Shown here one piece after another: positions 44,785-53,316 of a stretch of DNA of 64,000 bases. Source of the DNA: DATHKG01 sp035489435 (GTDB taxonomy: Bacteria > Bacteroidota > Bacteroidia > Chitinophagales > Chitinophagaceae). Location of the stretch: the NCBI GenBank assembly GCA_035489435.1, contig DATHKG010000181.1. The stretch is one strand, 5' to 3'. The notes under the pieces are model-generated. The model had not been told where the DNA came from. It worked only from the letters and a program-made list of their open reading frames with translations, and made no database searches. The position numbers and the translations under genes are program-made. The stretch's first letter is position 1; each line of letters begins with the position of its first letter.

Positions 44785-44824
44785 GTGACATTTTATAAGA
44801 AATTCATACCTTTGAAAAGGAGGA
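44785..44824 (+). promoter_or_regulatory. Promoter and strong Shine-Dalgarno of the AbiE pair
   Basis: TACCTTTG (44807-44814) matches the TAnnTTTG box. A GTG one base off the TTG consensus lies 19 nt upstream (44785-44787). A strong AAGGAGG follows within a few bases, 8 nt before the ATG at 44832. Such a strong ribosome site is unusual for this phylum, and the untranslated leader would be very short. Confidence 0.6.
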
Positions 44825-44831
44825 ATTACTG

Positions 44832-45518
44832 ATGCAAACAACTAAAAAAATTGAAAAAGAAATAAACCGCTTTAGGGAAGGCGAGGTCTTTACTTATGAT
44901 CAGCTAAAACTGGTTCCAGCTGAATATCGTGCAGCAGTAAAGGCGTTAGGCAGAATGACCCAAGCGGGGCTTATCAAAAGAGCTTCAACCGGGCGGTATT
45001 ATAAGCCAAACAGATCAGTATTCGGAGAACTCAAACCTGGCGAGGACCAACTCTTGAAACCTTACCTGTTTCAAAAAGGTAAGAGAATAGCTTATGTTAC
45101 CGGCACATCATTGTATAATAAAATGGGGTTGACAACACAAGTTCCCAAAAACATAAAAGTTGCCAGCCGGGATAAAAGAATAATTACTAAAGTCGGCAGC
45201 GTAGCAGTAAAAGCAGTTAAAAGTTACGCGGACGTCACCGATGACAATTATTACATACTGGAAATTCTGGACGCCATAAAAGATTTTAAAGACATCCCGG
45301 ACCTTAACAGGGAAGCGGCACTAAAACGACTGCAACAAAAGATCAATGAACTCAACCAAGATGATAAACGGAAACTGATCAGTACCAGTCTGAAATATCC
45401 GCCGCGGGTACGGGCCCTTACCGGAGCATTATTAACCAGTCTCGGTATTGATTCCAGGATGGTTGAACCACTTGCAAAAAGTCTGAACCCTCTGTCCTCC
45501 TATAACTTTGGAATTTAA
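44832..45518 (+). CDS. AbiEi-type antitoxin (DUF6088-like)
   Basis: A 228-residue protein with an N-terminal winged-helix region (EGEVFTYDQLKLVPAEYRAAV, then GLIKRASTGRYYKP) and a longer C-terminal domain (IAYVTGTSLYNKMGLTTQVP). This matches DUF6088/AbiEi proteins, which repress their own operon and block the AbiEii toxin. The next gene, 38 bp downstream, is the matching toxin. The pair lies just inside a tRNA-linked integrase, a typical place for a defence cassette. Confidence 0.8.
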   Translation: MQTTKKIEKEINRFREGEVFTYDQLKLVPAEYRAAVKALGRMTQAGLIKRASTGRYYKPNRSVFGELKPGEDQLLKPYLFQKGKRIAYVTGTSLYNKMGLTTQVPKNIKVASRDKRIITKVGSVAVKAVKSYADVTDDNYYILEILDAIKDFKDIPDLNREAALKRLQQKINELNQDDKRKLISTSLKYPPRVRALTGALLTSLGIDSRMVEPLAKSLNPLSSYNFGI

Positions 45519-45556
45519 CAGCAAGAGTTACCAGCCATTAAACAGTGGAACATCGT

Positions 45557-46468
45557 ATGAGACTACATGAAGACAAAGAATTATTCTGGGAAGCCGTTCA
45601 GGCCGCGTCACATCAACTGAACATCCCGGAGATCTATATTGAAAAGGATTATTGGGTAACTGTTGCATTGTTCAGAATTTTCTCATCTGCGGCTGGAAAG
45701 TTTGCCATCTTCAAAGGAGGAACAGCATTATCGAAATGCTACAAACTAATAGAACGTTTCTCGGAAGATATTGATATAGTAGTGGTAAAGGAAGAAGGCG
45801 AAGCCGGAAACAAGCTGAAGAACAAATTGAAAGCCATTACAGAAGCAGTGGCTGAAATAATGCCCGAAGTTCAGTTAGACGGAATAACCAATAAACTGGG
45901 GATGATCCGCAAAACTGCACACCAGTATGAAAGGATGGATCTGAAAGGAACATATGGACAGATAAGAGAGAACATTATCATAGAAGCAACCTGGCTTGGC
46001 ACATTTGAACCCCATATAAACAGTACTGTTACCAGTTACATCACTGAAATGATGGCGGCTACAGGCGAGGAGGACATCATAAAGGACTATAACATGCAGC
46101 CCTTTGGAGTTCTCGTACTCAGCAAGGAACGTACCTTTTGTGAGAAGATCATGAGTCTGGTTCGCTTTTCTCTTACAGCCGATCCCTACACCGATCTCGC
46201 AAATAAGATCCGTCATATCTATGACCTTCATATGATGTTGAAAAATACAGAAGTCAAAACCTTTTTTGATAGTCCCGACTTTGAAACAATGCTTAACAAG
46301 GTTGGAGCAGACGATGTGCTGAGTTTTAGGAACAACAAAGATTGGCTGACAACACATCCTGCGGAAGCTCTAGTTTTCAAAGTTCCGGAAGAAACATGGG
46401 AGAAGATTCGACAGCCATATCAAACAACATTCAAAGATCTCGTCATTGGAACCTTACCTGAACGATAA
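45557..46468 (+). CDS. AbiEii/AbiGii-type nucleotidyltransferase toxin
   Basis: The start is placed at the ATG 45557 (a GTG lies 12 nt earlier), giving MRLHEDKELF, usual for the family. The 303-residue product contains IEKDYWVTVAL, then FKGGTALSKCYKLI and FSEDIDIVVV with the G-G..S and D-x-D nucleotidyltransferase motifs. FCEKIMSLVRFS lies in the C-terminal half. AbiEii toxins modify a nucleic acid or tRNA acceptor and stop growth when phages attack. It is co-transcribed with the AbiEi-like antitoxin. Function as an anti-phage system here is inferred from the pair. Confidence 0.85.
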   Translation: MRLHEDKELFWEAVQAASHQLNIPEIYIEKDYWVTVALFRIFSSAAGKFAIFKGGTALSKCYKLIERFSEDIDIVVVKEEGEAGNKLKNKLKAITEAVAEIMPEVQLDGITNKLGMIRKTAHQYERMDLKGTYGQIRENIIIEATWLGTFEPHINSTVTSYITEMMAATGEEDIIKDYNMQPFGVLVLSKERTFCEKIMSLVRFSLTADPYTDLANKIRHIYDLHMMLKNTEVKTFFDSPDFETMLNKVGADDVLSFRNNKDWLTTHPAEALVFKVPEETWEKIRQPYQTTFKDLVIGTLPER

Positions 46469-46601
46469 GATCGACCAGGTGTCTATGGATGATATCAAAG
46501 AAGATATCGTACGTTTCATACCTGATGACAAACCTATTGAAATATGGTCGCGTGATTATTTCAAGGAGTTGGCTAAGCGTATTCGATTCCTTGACAAGTA
46601 A
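46469..46601 (+). pseudogene. Remnant resembling the C-terminus of another AbiEii-type protein
   Basis: In a frame that overlaps the end of the toxin gene, about 55 codons read SLEPYLNDKIDQVSMDDIKE, then PDDKPIEIWSRDYFKELAKR, and stop near 46601. This resembles the end of a second AbiEii-like subfamily (leucine-rich, with a (W)SR..F..LA. pattern). No start codon is present in a useful place. It may be a decayed neighbour or chance similarity. Confidence 0.3.
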
Positions 46602-47234
46602 AAAAAATCTCAAATATAATTCAACACAATGTCTGTTTTGATCTGATTATCCCAGCCCTTAGGCTTGCTATACCTGATTACATCGTGTTCCCGTGATTAT
46701 GGGACAGGTAGTTACATCACTACCTTCTCTCGGTGCATTTAGGCTTTGTCAAATAAATTTATATTTGTTGAAGTCTTTTTGGATTATGTACGACTCACTA
46801 ATTAAATATTTAAACAGCTAGGTGAAGAACACATTTTTCTGTACGGTCCAAATTTCATTTTGCTGTAAAGACCAAAATTTAGTTACGAGCTGGTTTTTAT
46901 ACTTTAAAAAGTTCCCGCATGTACCTTATGTATTTCAGATCATCCATGCTGGTTCTGGCTTTGATCCGCTCCTTTAAATCATTGCCAACAACATATCTGA
47001 ACTGGTCACGACCGTCGGTAACAGCTTCGTACACTACTTCAGCAACGTCTCAGCTTAGGTCGTGATGCTCGAAGCCATCGACTCGAACTTCTTGCCAAAT
47101 GCAGCACTGTAGTCGTCATAATCCGTGAGCCCTGACTTATGAGCATCGCGTTGATCAGTCATCCCAAACATCACACTATCCGGAATAGAAAAGTTATTAC
47201 CACCGTCGCATTTTATACATGTGCACCGATAAAA
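46602..47234. other. Gap containing an SDR gene fragment
   Basis: No intact gene is seen. A fragment of a short-chain dehydrogenase is present on the minus strand (46897-47130). The rest is AT-rich without clear structure. Confidence 0.5.
46897..47130 (-). pseudogene. C-terminal fragment of a short-chain dehydrogenase
   Basis: Two reading frames join to give YSAAFGKKFESMASSI followed by AEVVYEAVTDGRDQFRYV and ending MRELFKV at a stop near 46897. AEVV(Y)EAVTDG..Q.RYV is typical of the end of classical SDRs with a long C-terminal arm. A stop and a frame change lie between the two parts, and the cofactor and catalytic regions are gone. Confidence 0.7.
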
Positions 47235-48698
47235 TCATTTCTTCATCGTCCGCGCAATCCGAAACCCAACACTATCACGCCGTTCATCAGGAATATAACC
47301 TTCATTTCGGGCGGCCGACCGAAGATAATCAGCACCGTAAGTATATGAACCGCCCTTGCGAGGTCGCTTATAATCTTTTGAAACAATAAGTGAACTATCT
47401 TTTGAATCAGTCCACACAGAATCTTTTGAAGCCGACAGATAGTATTGAACCCAGCTCTGTCCCCATTCCCACACGTTTCCATACACATCAAACAAGCCAA
47501 AATCATTTGGCTTAAGCTGTCCGCCGGGCCAGGGTTTTTCATTAAATGTGTTTCCGGTATACCAGGAATACTCGCGGAGCAATTCTTCCGATCCTCCAAA
47601 AAATCTGGAAGTACAGCTACCCGATCTGGATGCATATTCATATTCAGCTTCTGTGGGTAAACGATATCCGCTGCGCTCAAGATAGTTATCAGGAAGATGC
47701 ATGCCTTCTTTTATTTCAGGTAATGTTGGATAACACCATTCTTCTTTCGGAATGCCTTCCTGTTCGCTCAGCCAGTTGCAATATTGTGCAGCTTCATACC
47801 ATGTCATGAGTATTTGTGGGCAATCATCGTCAATGATCCTTGTTTTCATAATGGCTCCATTTCGAGAAGGATCTTTTGCGCCACCCGACTGAGCCAAAGT
47901 TTTGATCGCCGGATTTGCATCCAAAAATTCCTGGAACTGTCCAACGCTCACTTCTTTGGTAGCGATAGCAAAAGATCTTGGTATTAGCTGACGGTGTTGC
48001 AATTCAATTGGTGACTTGTCTCGCCCGGGTTCATTGCCCGGTGAACCCATTAGAAATTCTACTGGCCCTTCAATAATGGCCATGGGTTGTTGTTTACTTG
48101 TCAAAAACCATTTGCGATTTCCTGAAGGTTTCCCCGCAAGCTGGCTGTCAATATGCTTCAATGCTGCTGCCTGCTTCCAATCGAGAGCAAGTTTCCCCCA
48201 ACCGCGGGTACTGTTTCGCAGCAGCCAATCTATGGCTGAATGAACTCCCGGATCGGGATCGTTTTGATAAGCGGGGAGCAGTTTGGTGAGTATTCTTTGC
48301 CTGAGTTGCGCGGAGACTTGTTTATCAGAAAACCCGCCGAGACTAAGGATCAGCGCCCGACGTATGGAAACGTCTTTTTCCTTTTCCAAACGGTCGACTA
48401 TTATGGTTGGTTGCAAACCAGAACGCCCCACATCGCGGACAAAGTATGAACGCATAGATGGATCGGCACTACTCCGAAGATATGGCCATACAAGCTCTCC
48501 CTTGCCTGTCCGCAATAATTCGATTGCAGCCTCAGCCTTCGTTTTCGCATGTGCGTCAATGTTAGCTAAATCAGCTTGCATTAGTATGCCCTGTTTTAGG
48601 ATACTTGCATAATCTTGCTGAGCGGTGGCAGATAATACGCAGCAAAGTACAGGCAATAGAATGCCCAAAGGAAATAGTTTCCCTGTTTTAAATATCAT
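47235..48698 (-). CDS. HEAT-repeat plus formylglycine-generating-enzyme-like (SUMF1) secreted protein
   Basis: A signal peptide (CVLSATAQ) precedes ~150 residues of HEAT-like helical repeats (for example SIRRALILSLGGFSDKQVSA and DPGVHSAIDWLLRNSTRG). Then comes a SUMF1/FGE domain: FLMGSPGNEPGRDKSPIELQ, EVSVGQFQEFLDANP, TWYEAAQYCNWLSEQEG, GYRLPTEAEYEYASRSG and FDVYGNVWEWGQ, ending RKGGSY and GFRIARTMKK. The FGE cysteine pair is not seen, so enzyme activity is doubtful; non-catalytic members serve in binding or motility. It lies 48 bp after the BlaR1-like gene and probably belongs to its operon. Confidence 0.8.
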   Translation of the reverse strand: MIFKTGKLFPLGILLPVLCCVLSATAQQDYASILKQGILMQADLANIDAHAKTKAEAAIELLRTGKGELVWPYLRSSADPSMRSYFVRDVGRSGLQPTIIVDRLEKEKDVSIRRALILSLGGFSDKQVSAQLRQRILTKLLPAYQNDPDPGVHSAIDWLLRNSTRGWGKLALDWKQAAALKHIDSQLAGKPSGNRKWFLTSKQQPMAIIEGPVEFLMGSPGNEPGRDKSPIELQHRQLIPRSFAIATKEVSVGQFQEFLDANPAIKTLAQSGGAKDPSRNGAIMKTRIIDDDCPQILMTWYEAAQYCNWLSEQEGIPKEEWCYPTLPEIKEGMHLPDNYLERSGYRLPTEAEYEYASRSGSCTSRFFGGSEELLREYSWYTGNTFNEKPWPGGQLKPNDFGLFDVYGNVWEWGQSWVQYYLSASKDSVWTDSKDSSLIVSKDYKRPRKGGSYTYGADYLRSAARNEGYIPDERRDSVGFRIARTMKK

Positions 48699-48746
48699 GG
48701 CAATTTGGTTTTTAGAATTTTTTTTCTACTTGAATTTACCGTTGGG

Positions 48747-49991
48747 CTATCCTTCTTCTTTGAAAGATCTTTTGATGGTACTTTCTTTAGATTTTTCTGA
48801 AGAAACCCTTGGTTTGGTGCTGTACCGTTCTGAATATTCTTTTTTGCCCGCGCCATCGCTGGAGTTACCGCTCTTTATTCCAATGATTTCTCCTGGCGAA
48901 AGAGCCCCATCGCTTTTGTCGTTCTTTCCTGGTGGTGATGAATTTTTTTCTGGAAATTTTAGATGCGTGAACTCAACTTTAGTGTCCTTTTTCGTAGTGC
49001 TCGGTTTTGGATGTGATGTAGAACTTGTTTTGGGTTTTTCAATTTCAGGTGCAGCAGGTTTTAATTGTGCAGTAAGTGGCTTTTCCGGAACATCACTGGG
49101 TTTCATAGAATACATCTGCGTCGCATTCATCATTTTTCGTGTAATTGTACACGATAATATGGTTGAAAGCAGGATAAGAATAGGAATGATCAAATACTTT
49201 CTTTCGAAAGAATAACCGGTTTTTTGGGAGGAACTAATCATCGTAAGTCGACGTTGTACGGAGGAATTGAAGAATGCTTGCGAAGGACTCAAATACTGTC
49301 CATTGTTCACCGAACGTAGCAGCATTTGCGCAAATGTTTCCGAATCGCCTTCATCAATGGAAGCTGCATCGGCAAGAAATTCATGCACCATCGATAACTC
49401 TCGCTGAATAAGCCAGTAAAACGGGTTCACCCAAAAAATGCAACAAACTAATTGTGTAAATAATTTGTCATGGCTATGGCGTTGACGTATATGCGCCAGT
49501 TCATGCATAAAGATCCGTTCACCTGCCGGTTCTTCAACAGAAATAGTTTTCTTCCAAAATAATTTATCAAAAAAAGAAAAAGGTGCTTGCTCAAGATCCG
49601 ATTCAATAAAATAAAAGCCGTTCATGGGTTGAATAAAATGCCTTTTCACTAATATCATCATTCGGCATATTCTGACAATGAGACTTACTAACAATACAAA
49701 TCCCAACCCTACAAAAGCAACCACCAACGCAGCCTCCCATGAAAACGAAACGACACTATCTACATAGGTTTGGGAGTATGGGCTTGCACCTGGGTCATGG
49801 GATGGAAGGATTTCTAAAGAATAGATTCTCCAATTGAGGAGAGGAATCGACAATGAGCCTGGTATCGAAAGCAATAAAAAAGCACGATTGAAATGATGTA
49901 GTTTTTTATTTCTTAGAAAAATAAAATAGTAGATATAGAAGATCCCCGAACAGATCACAACCTTTAGCAAAAAGATGAAGATTGAGCTCAT
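48747..49991 (-). CDS. BlaR1-like M56 metalloprotease sensor
   Basis: A 414-residue membrane protein. Three or more helices in the first ~115 residues are followed by the zinc site FMHELAHIRQRHSHDKLF (about residue 165) and a further helix near 190. A Pro/Lys/Ser-rich tail of ~130 residues follows, without a penicillin-binding domain. In M56/BlaR1 systems, signal binding triggers cleavage of the BlaI repressor. Because the sensor domain is missing, the signal here is unknown. It overlaps the blaI-like gene by four bases (ATGA). Confidence 0.85.
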   Translation of the reverse strand: MSSIFIFLLKVVICSGIFYIYYFIFLRNKKLHHFNRAFLLLSIPGSLSIPLLNWRIYSLEILPSHDPGASPYSQTYVDSVVSFSWEAALVVAFVGLGFVLLVSLIVRICRMMILVKRHFIQPMNGFYFIESDLEQAPFSFFDKLFWKKTISVEEPAGERIFMHELAHIRQRHSHDKLFTQLVCCIFWVNPFYWLIQRELSMVHEFLADAASIDEGDSETFAQMLLRSVNNGQYLSPSQAFFNSSVQRRLTMISSSQKTGYSFERKYLIIPILILLSTILSCTITRKMMNATQMYSMKPSDVPEKPLTAQLKPAAPEIEKPKTSSTSHPKPSTTKKDTKVEFTHLKFPEKNSSPPGKNDKSDGALSPGEIIGIKSGNSSDGAGKKEYSERYSTKPRVSSEKSKESTIKRSFKEEG

Positions 49992-50350
49992 TTTTTTGAC
50001 TTTTTAAGTTGATTCAGCAGCAGCTCGATTTCCTGTACTGATAATTTTTTTTCATCAACCAAAAATGAGATCACATTGCTAAAGGATCCCTGGAAATAGC
50101 CTTTGGCTACATTCGTTAATGTACTTGAAGAATAGTCTTCCCTGGAAATGGATGGATAGTAACGAAAGAACCTGCCGATGCTCTCGGTAGTTACAAAACC
50201 CTTGTCAACAAGTGTTTTCAAAATTGTAGCCACTGTATTTTTATGTGGCTGCGGAACCGGCATGACTTCAACAATTTCCATGAGTCCTCCGTTTTCCAGT
50301 TCCCATAAAACTTTCATCACCTGCTCTTCGGCTCTCGTTAATGATTTCAT
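49988..50350 (-). CDS. BlaI/MecI-family repressor
   Basis: A 120-residue winged-helix protein with the family pattern LTRAEEQVMKVLWELENGGL at the start, VATILKTLVDKGFVTTES for the wing, and a C-terminal dimerisation/cleavage helix (FSNVISFLVDEKKLSVQEIELLL). It would repress its own operon with the BlaR1-like protease, which follows with a 4-bp overlap. The start codon is part of a perfect palindrome, so repression should be direct. No beta-lactamase gene is seen nearby, so the target is not antibiotic resistance on present evidence. Confidence 0.88.
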   Translation of the reverse strand: MKSLTRAEEQVMKVLWELENGGLMEIVEVMPVPQPHKNTVATILKTLVDKGFVTTESIGRFFRYYPSISREDYSSSTLTNVAKGYFQGSFSNVISFLVDEKKLSVQEIELLLNQLKKSKK

Positions 50351-50375
50351 TTAAACTATAATTATAGTTTAAATG
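50348..50375. promoter_or_regulatory. Perfect 28-bp palindromic operator at the blaI-like start codon
   Basis: CATTTAAACTATAATTATAG and its mirror (to TTTAAATG) form an exact palindrome whose left end is the start codon of the repressor gene. The core ACTATAATTATAGT resembles BlaI/MecI operators. A second, imperfect box (ACTATATATTTAGT) lies at 50380-50393. Confidence 0.8.
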
Positions 50376-50379
50376 TAGA

Positions 50380-50393
50380 ACTATATATTTAGT
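50380..50393. promoter_or_regulatory. Second, imperfect BlaI-type operator
   Basis: ACTATATATTTAGT has the same arms as the main palindrome with one changed pair, and lies 4 bp after it. Two adjacent sites would allow cooperative binding. Confidence 0.55.
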
Positions 50394-51017
50394 TTAAAAA
50401 ATAATTTTTTAGGGCGTGGGAAAATATTTGGAACTGTTCTTGAGAAAATGAATTTACGTGCAGGGGTGGAAACAAGTCAGGGTCTAAAAGCCGAACTTGT
50501 GGGTTATACCTCAATCAAAAATATTAAACCAGGTACCAGCCCGGAATATTCTCTTTCAAAAATTATCAATCAGGATACAAGCCTGACTATTAATAAGTTT
50601 ATTCAATTTTAAAAGTGCAGGATTTGAAGAATCTAATAGTGAACATTTTGTTGGCTATCAGTTAGACGAAAATTGGCTGGATGATCCTTCACCTATAATA
50701 AGATTATGGGCTTTATTTAATGATAGTAATTTATTTGCTATTGTCCATTCAAGAAAATTAAACATCAGAACTTCTGAATCAATTAATTTAAAGCGTGGAT
50801 TTTCATTTACAGTAATAGGAAGCCGAAACCCGGAAACAGTAAATGAATTCGTAAAAGAGTTCAATTCTTATATAGTTCAGGTAGATTAATTGTTACATCG
50901 ACGTTACGCGTCATGGCACAAAGCCATAGCAGAAACTCGTCGGGAATTAAGACAATTTAACCGTACAAGGGTACGGACAAGGAAAGAATTGCTCTAACTT
51001 TAGTAAAATAATTTTTA
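50394..51017. other. Gap with two short open frames of unclear status
   Basis: A ~620-bp stretch on the right of the blaI operator. It contains a possible 54-codon gene (50448-50612) and a 94-codon open frame with no start (50590-50890). Both have protein-like composition but no family match that I know. Confidence 0.4.
50448..50890 (+). pseudogene. Possible decayed gene, two fragments
   Basis: The first part reads MNLRAGVETSQGLKAELVGY and continues to a stop at 50612. The second part opens in another frame and includes FVGYQLDENWLDDPSPIIR and SINLKRGFSFTVIGSRNPET, stopping near 50890. They could be one gene split by a frameshift near 50600, or two unrelated pieces. No domain is recognised. 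Confidence 0.35.
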
Positions 51018-51869
51018 ATGAAACAGTATAAATGGATGATGTTTCTTTTGCTTCCGTTCATAGTGGTATTGGGTTTTACCAATCCATTTCATCAAAAGAA
51101 TGACTGGACAAAATTGTTCAATGGCAAAGACCTTAGCGGCTGGGATACTTACCTGGCTCCTCCCCGTGATGATGCAGGAAAAAAGATGAGTGATATACCT
51201 GTTGGGCTGAATAATGATCCCAACCATGTTTTCAGTATAGTGAATGAAGGTGCAGAAAAAGTTATCCGCATTTCAGGCCAGGAATGGGGTGGCATCTCAA
51301 CTGTAAAAGAATACGACAATTTTCATTTGCAATTAATGTTTAAATGGGGCTCTTTAACATGGGGACAAAAAAAGGGAAAGAAAAAAGACAGCGGGCTGCT
51401 ATACTTTGCCGTGGGTAAGCATGGAGCAGATGGTGGTGCATGGATGCGCAGCCAGGAATTTCAAATACAGGAGGGAGACAGTGGCGATTATTGGGGTGTG
51501 GCAGGTGGTATGGAAGATGTTAAGGCAATAAAAAAATCAGACAGCGAATATGTGTACAATCCTGCGGGACAGTTATATACTTTCAGTGCAACCAGTAAAG
51601 TGGGAAGACGTTGCATGATAGGATTGGATGCCGAGAAGCCTTCCGGTGAGTGGAACACACTTGATCTCTATTGTCACGGTGACACAAGTATACATATGAT
51701 AAATGGAAAAGTGATGATGGTATTATATCATTCCCGGCAAATGGATAACGGGCAGGCAAGCCCGCTTGCAAAAGGTAAACTGCAGATACAATCTGAAGGC
51801 GCAGAAATTTATTATAAGGATATTATGATCAGGTCAATTGATGCAATTCCGGCAGAATTGCTAAAATAA
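51018..51869 (+). CDS. DUF1080 (3-keto-disaccharide hydrolase-like) secreted protein
   Basis: A 283-residue protein with a signal sequence (LLLPFIVVLGF), then WTKLFNGKDLSGWDTYL, the standard start of DUF1080 jelly-roll domains. Further motifs are YDNFHLQLMFKWG, KDSGLLYFAVG and WNTLDLYCHGDTSIHMINGK, with SPLAKGKLQIQSEGAEIYYK at the end. Such proteins bind or cleave sugars, some as 3-keto-glycoside hydrolases, in the periplasm or outside. It stands alone, so its glycan cannot be named. Confidence 0.85.
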   Translation: MKQYKWMMFLLLPFIVVLGFTNPFHQKNDWTKLFNGKDLSGWDTYLAPPRDDAGKKMSDIPVGLNNDPNHVFSIVNEGAEKVIRISGQEWGGISTVKEYDNFHLQLMFKWGSLTWGQKKGKKKDSGLLYFAVGKHGADGGAWMRSQEFQIQEGDSGDYWGVAGGMEDVKAIKKSDSEYVYNPAGQLYTFSATSKVGRRCMIGLDAEKPSGEWNTLDLYCHGDTSIHMINGKVMMVLYHSRQMDNGQASPLAKGKLQIQSEGAEIYYKDIMIRSIDAIPAELLK

Positions 51870-51913
51870 TTATTAAATACTCTTCGCTCCTTATTAGGTG
51901 GCTTAGAGGTGGC

Positions 51914-52666
51914 TCAGATCAGCCGGATCCCCAGACCTCTGAAGTCATCGAGCCTGGGGTCATCGGCAGGCAGGTCTGTGATTAATCCTTTGATCTCTTT
52001 TAATTCACAAACCTTATAATGCTCTGTAACATTTAATTTCGAATTATTGGCCAAGACAATGGTTTTAGCAGCGTTTTTCAGCATTTGCTGTTTTACTTCA
52101 CCGTCGGATTGAAAAACGGCGGAAATGCCAAGGTCTTTTTGGAGAGCACAAGTTCCCATCAGGAATAGGTCTGCGATGTATTTAGCGGCTTCGCCACAGG
52201 TCTGTCCTCCCGTGTTAGCGGCCGTCTCGCGATCATATATTCCCCCCAGCACGATAAGCTCGATATGCCTGAATGTAGAAATGATCGGTACCAGGGCCAT
52301 ATTGTTGGTTACCAGCCTGAACTTCGAATTGGCGGTCAGATGTGACGCCACTGCACAGATGGTCGAGCCGCCATCCATAAAGACCGTCTGCCCCTCCCTG
52401 ATCAGCTGCAGCGTTTTTAAGGCAATAATATTCTTTTCTTCTGACTGGTACCGGGTCCGATCCTGGAAGCTGAGCGGATTCTTTGAAAGGGATATGGCGC
52501 CGCCGCGTACTTTCAGGAGCAAGCCGTTATTATGAAGCGATTCTATATCTCTTCTGATCGTGTCTTCAGAGACGTTCAGTTCACCCGCAAGGGATTCGTA
52601 ATTGGCTTTATCCTTCTTTTTAATAAGGTTGAGGATATGACTGAATCGTTCTTCTTTTAACATCAC
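51914..52666 (-). CDS. DeoR/GlpR-family transcription repressor
   Basis: A 250-residue regulator with an N-terminal DeoR helix-turn-helix (LAGELNVSEDTIRRDIESLH) and a DeoRC effector domain (TVFMDGGSTICAVASHL and VLANNSKLNVTEHYKV). These proteins usually sense a phosphorylated sugar. It is the last gene of a three-gene minus-strand operon after a VOC-fold protein and a HAD phosphatase, 38 bp from the latter. The operon therefore probably concerns a sugar or a toxic sugar by-product. Confidence 0.9.
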   Translation of the reverse strand: MMLKEERFSHILNLIKKKDKANYESLAGELNVSEDTIRRDIESLHNNGLLLKVRGGAISLSKNPLSFQDRTRYQSEEKNIIALKTLQLIREGQTVFMDGGSTICAVASHLTANSKFRLVTNNMALVPIISTFRHIELIVLGGIYDRETAANTGGQTCGEAAKYIADLFLMGTCALQKDLGISAVFQSDGEVKQQMLKNAAKTIVLANNSKLNVTEHYKVCELKEIKGLITDLPADDPRLDDFRGLGIRLI

Positions 52667-52704
52667 GTTTGTTGTGAATTAGACAATAACATTGCAATCC
52701 AGGG

Positions 52705-53307
52705 CTAGAGAAGACCCGAAACATGAAGCTCGTGTCTCAAATCTGTTTGCTCTGACACATGAATTGTAGAAAAGCCCATGCCTTTTGCGGTATCGATATT
52801 ATTCCGGTTATCATCAATGAAGAGCGTGCTTTTCGGATCTAAATGATAACGTTCTAAGATCACCCTGAAAATCTTTTTATCCGGCTTGACCAACTTCTCT
52901 TCGCCGGAAACAACTATGCCATCGAACAATTTAAAAAAGGAAAATCTTTTCAATGCTATCGGGAAGGTTTCCGCCGACCAGTTCGTTAATCCGTATAACT
53001 TATACTTCAGCTTCAATTCCCGCAAAAGTGCAACATTTTCGGGAATCTCTCCCTTCAGCATCTTGTCCCATTGTTCATAAAACAGCTGGATCTTTGAATG
53101 GTAATCCGGGAATTGGCGTTGGAGAAGTTCGGTAGCTTCCGCCAGCAACCGGCCTTTGTCCTGCTGAAGATTCCATTCTTCCCATCCGATATGGGCGAGG
53201 AAAACTTCCATTGAGGCATCATCCCCAAATTCCCGGCGATAAAAGTGCCGGGGGTTCCAGTCTACCAGGACGCCTCCGAAATCGAATATTATTGTTGTTA
53301 TTTCCAC
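52705..53307 (-). CDS. HAD-IA family hydrolase
   Basis: A 200-residue phosphatase-like protein. It opens with the HAD motif I variant IIFDFGGVLVDWNPRHFYRR and has motif II YGLTNWSAE, then KPDKKIFRVIL with motif III lysine and TLFIDDNRNNID as motif IV. The first Asp and the D-D pair are intact, so it should be active. It lies 9 bp after the VOC-fold gene and before the DeoR-type regulator. Substrate is likely a small phosphate ester. Confidence 0.9.
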   Translation of the reverse strand: MEITTIIFDFGGVLVDWNPRHFYRREFGDDASMEVFLAHIGWEEWNLQQDKGRLLAEATELLQRQFPDYHSKIQLFYEQWDKMLKGEIPENVALLRELKLKYKLYGLTNWSAETFPIALKRFSFFKLFDGIVVSGEEKLVKPDKKIFRVILERYHLDPKSTLFIDDNRNNIDTAKGMGFSTIHVSEQTDLRHELHVSGLL

Positions 53308-53316
53308 CGGTAGTCT

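Noticed and set aside
48625..49215. A 196-codon open frame on the plus strand
   Set aside because: It lies fully antisense to the blaR1-like gene, has no family match and low-complexity hydrophobic content. The minus-strand gene has the HELAH zinc motif.
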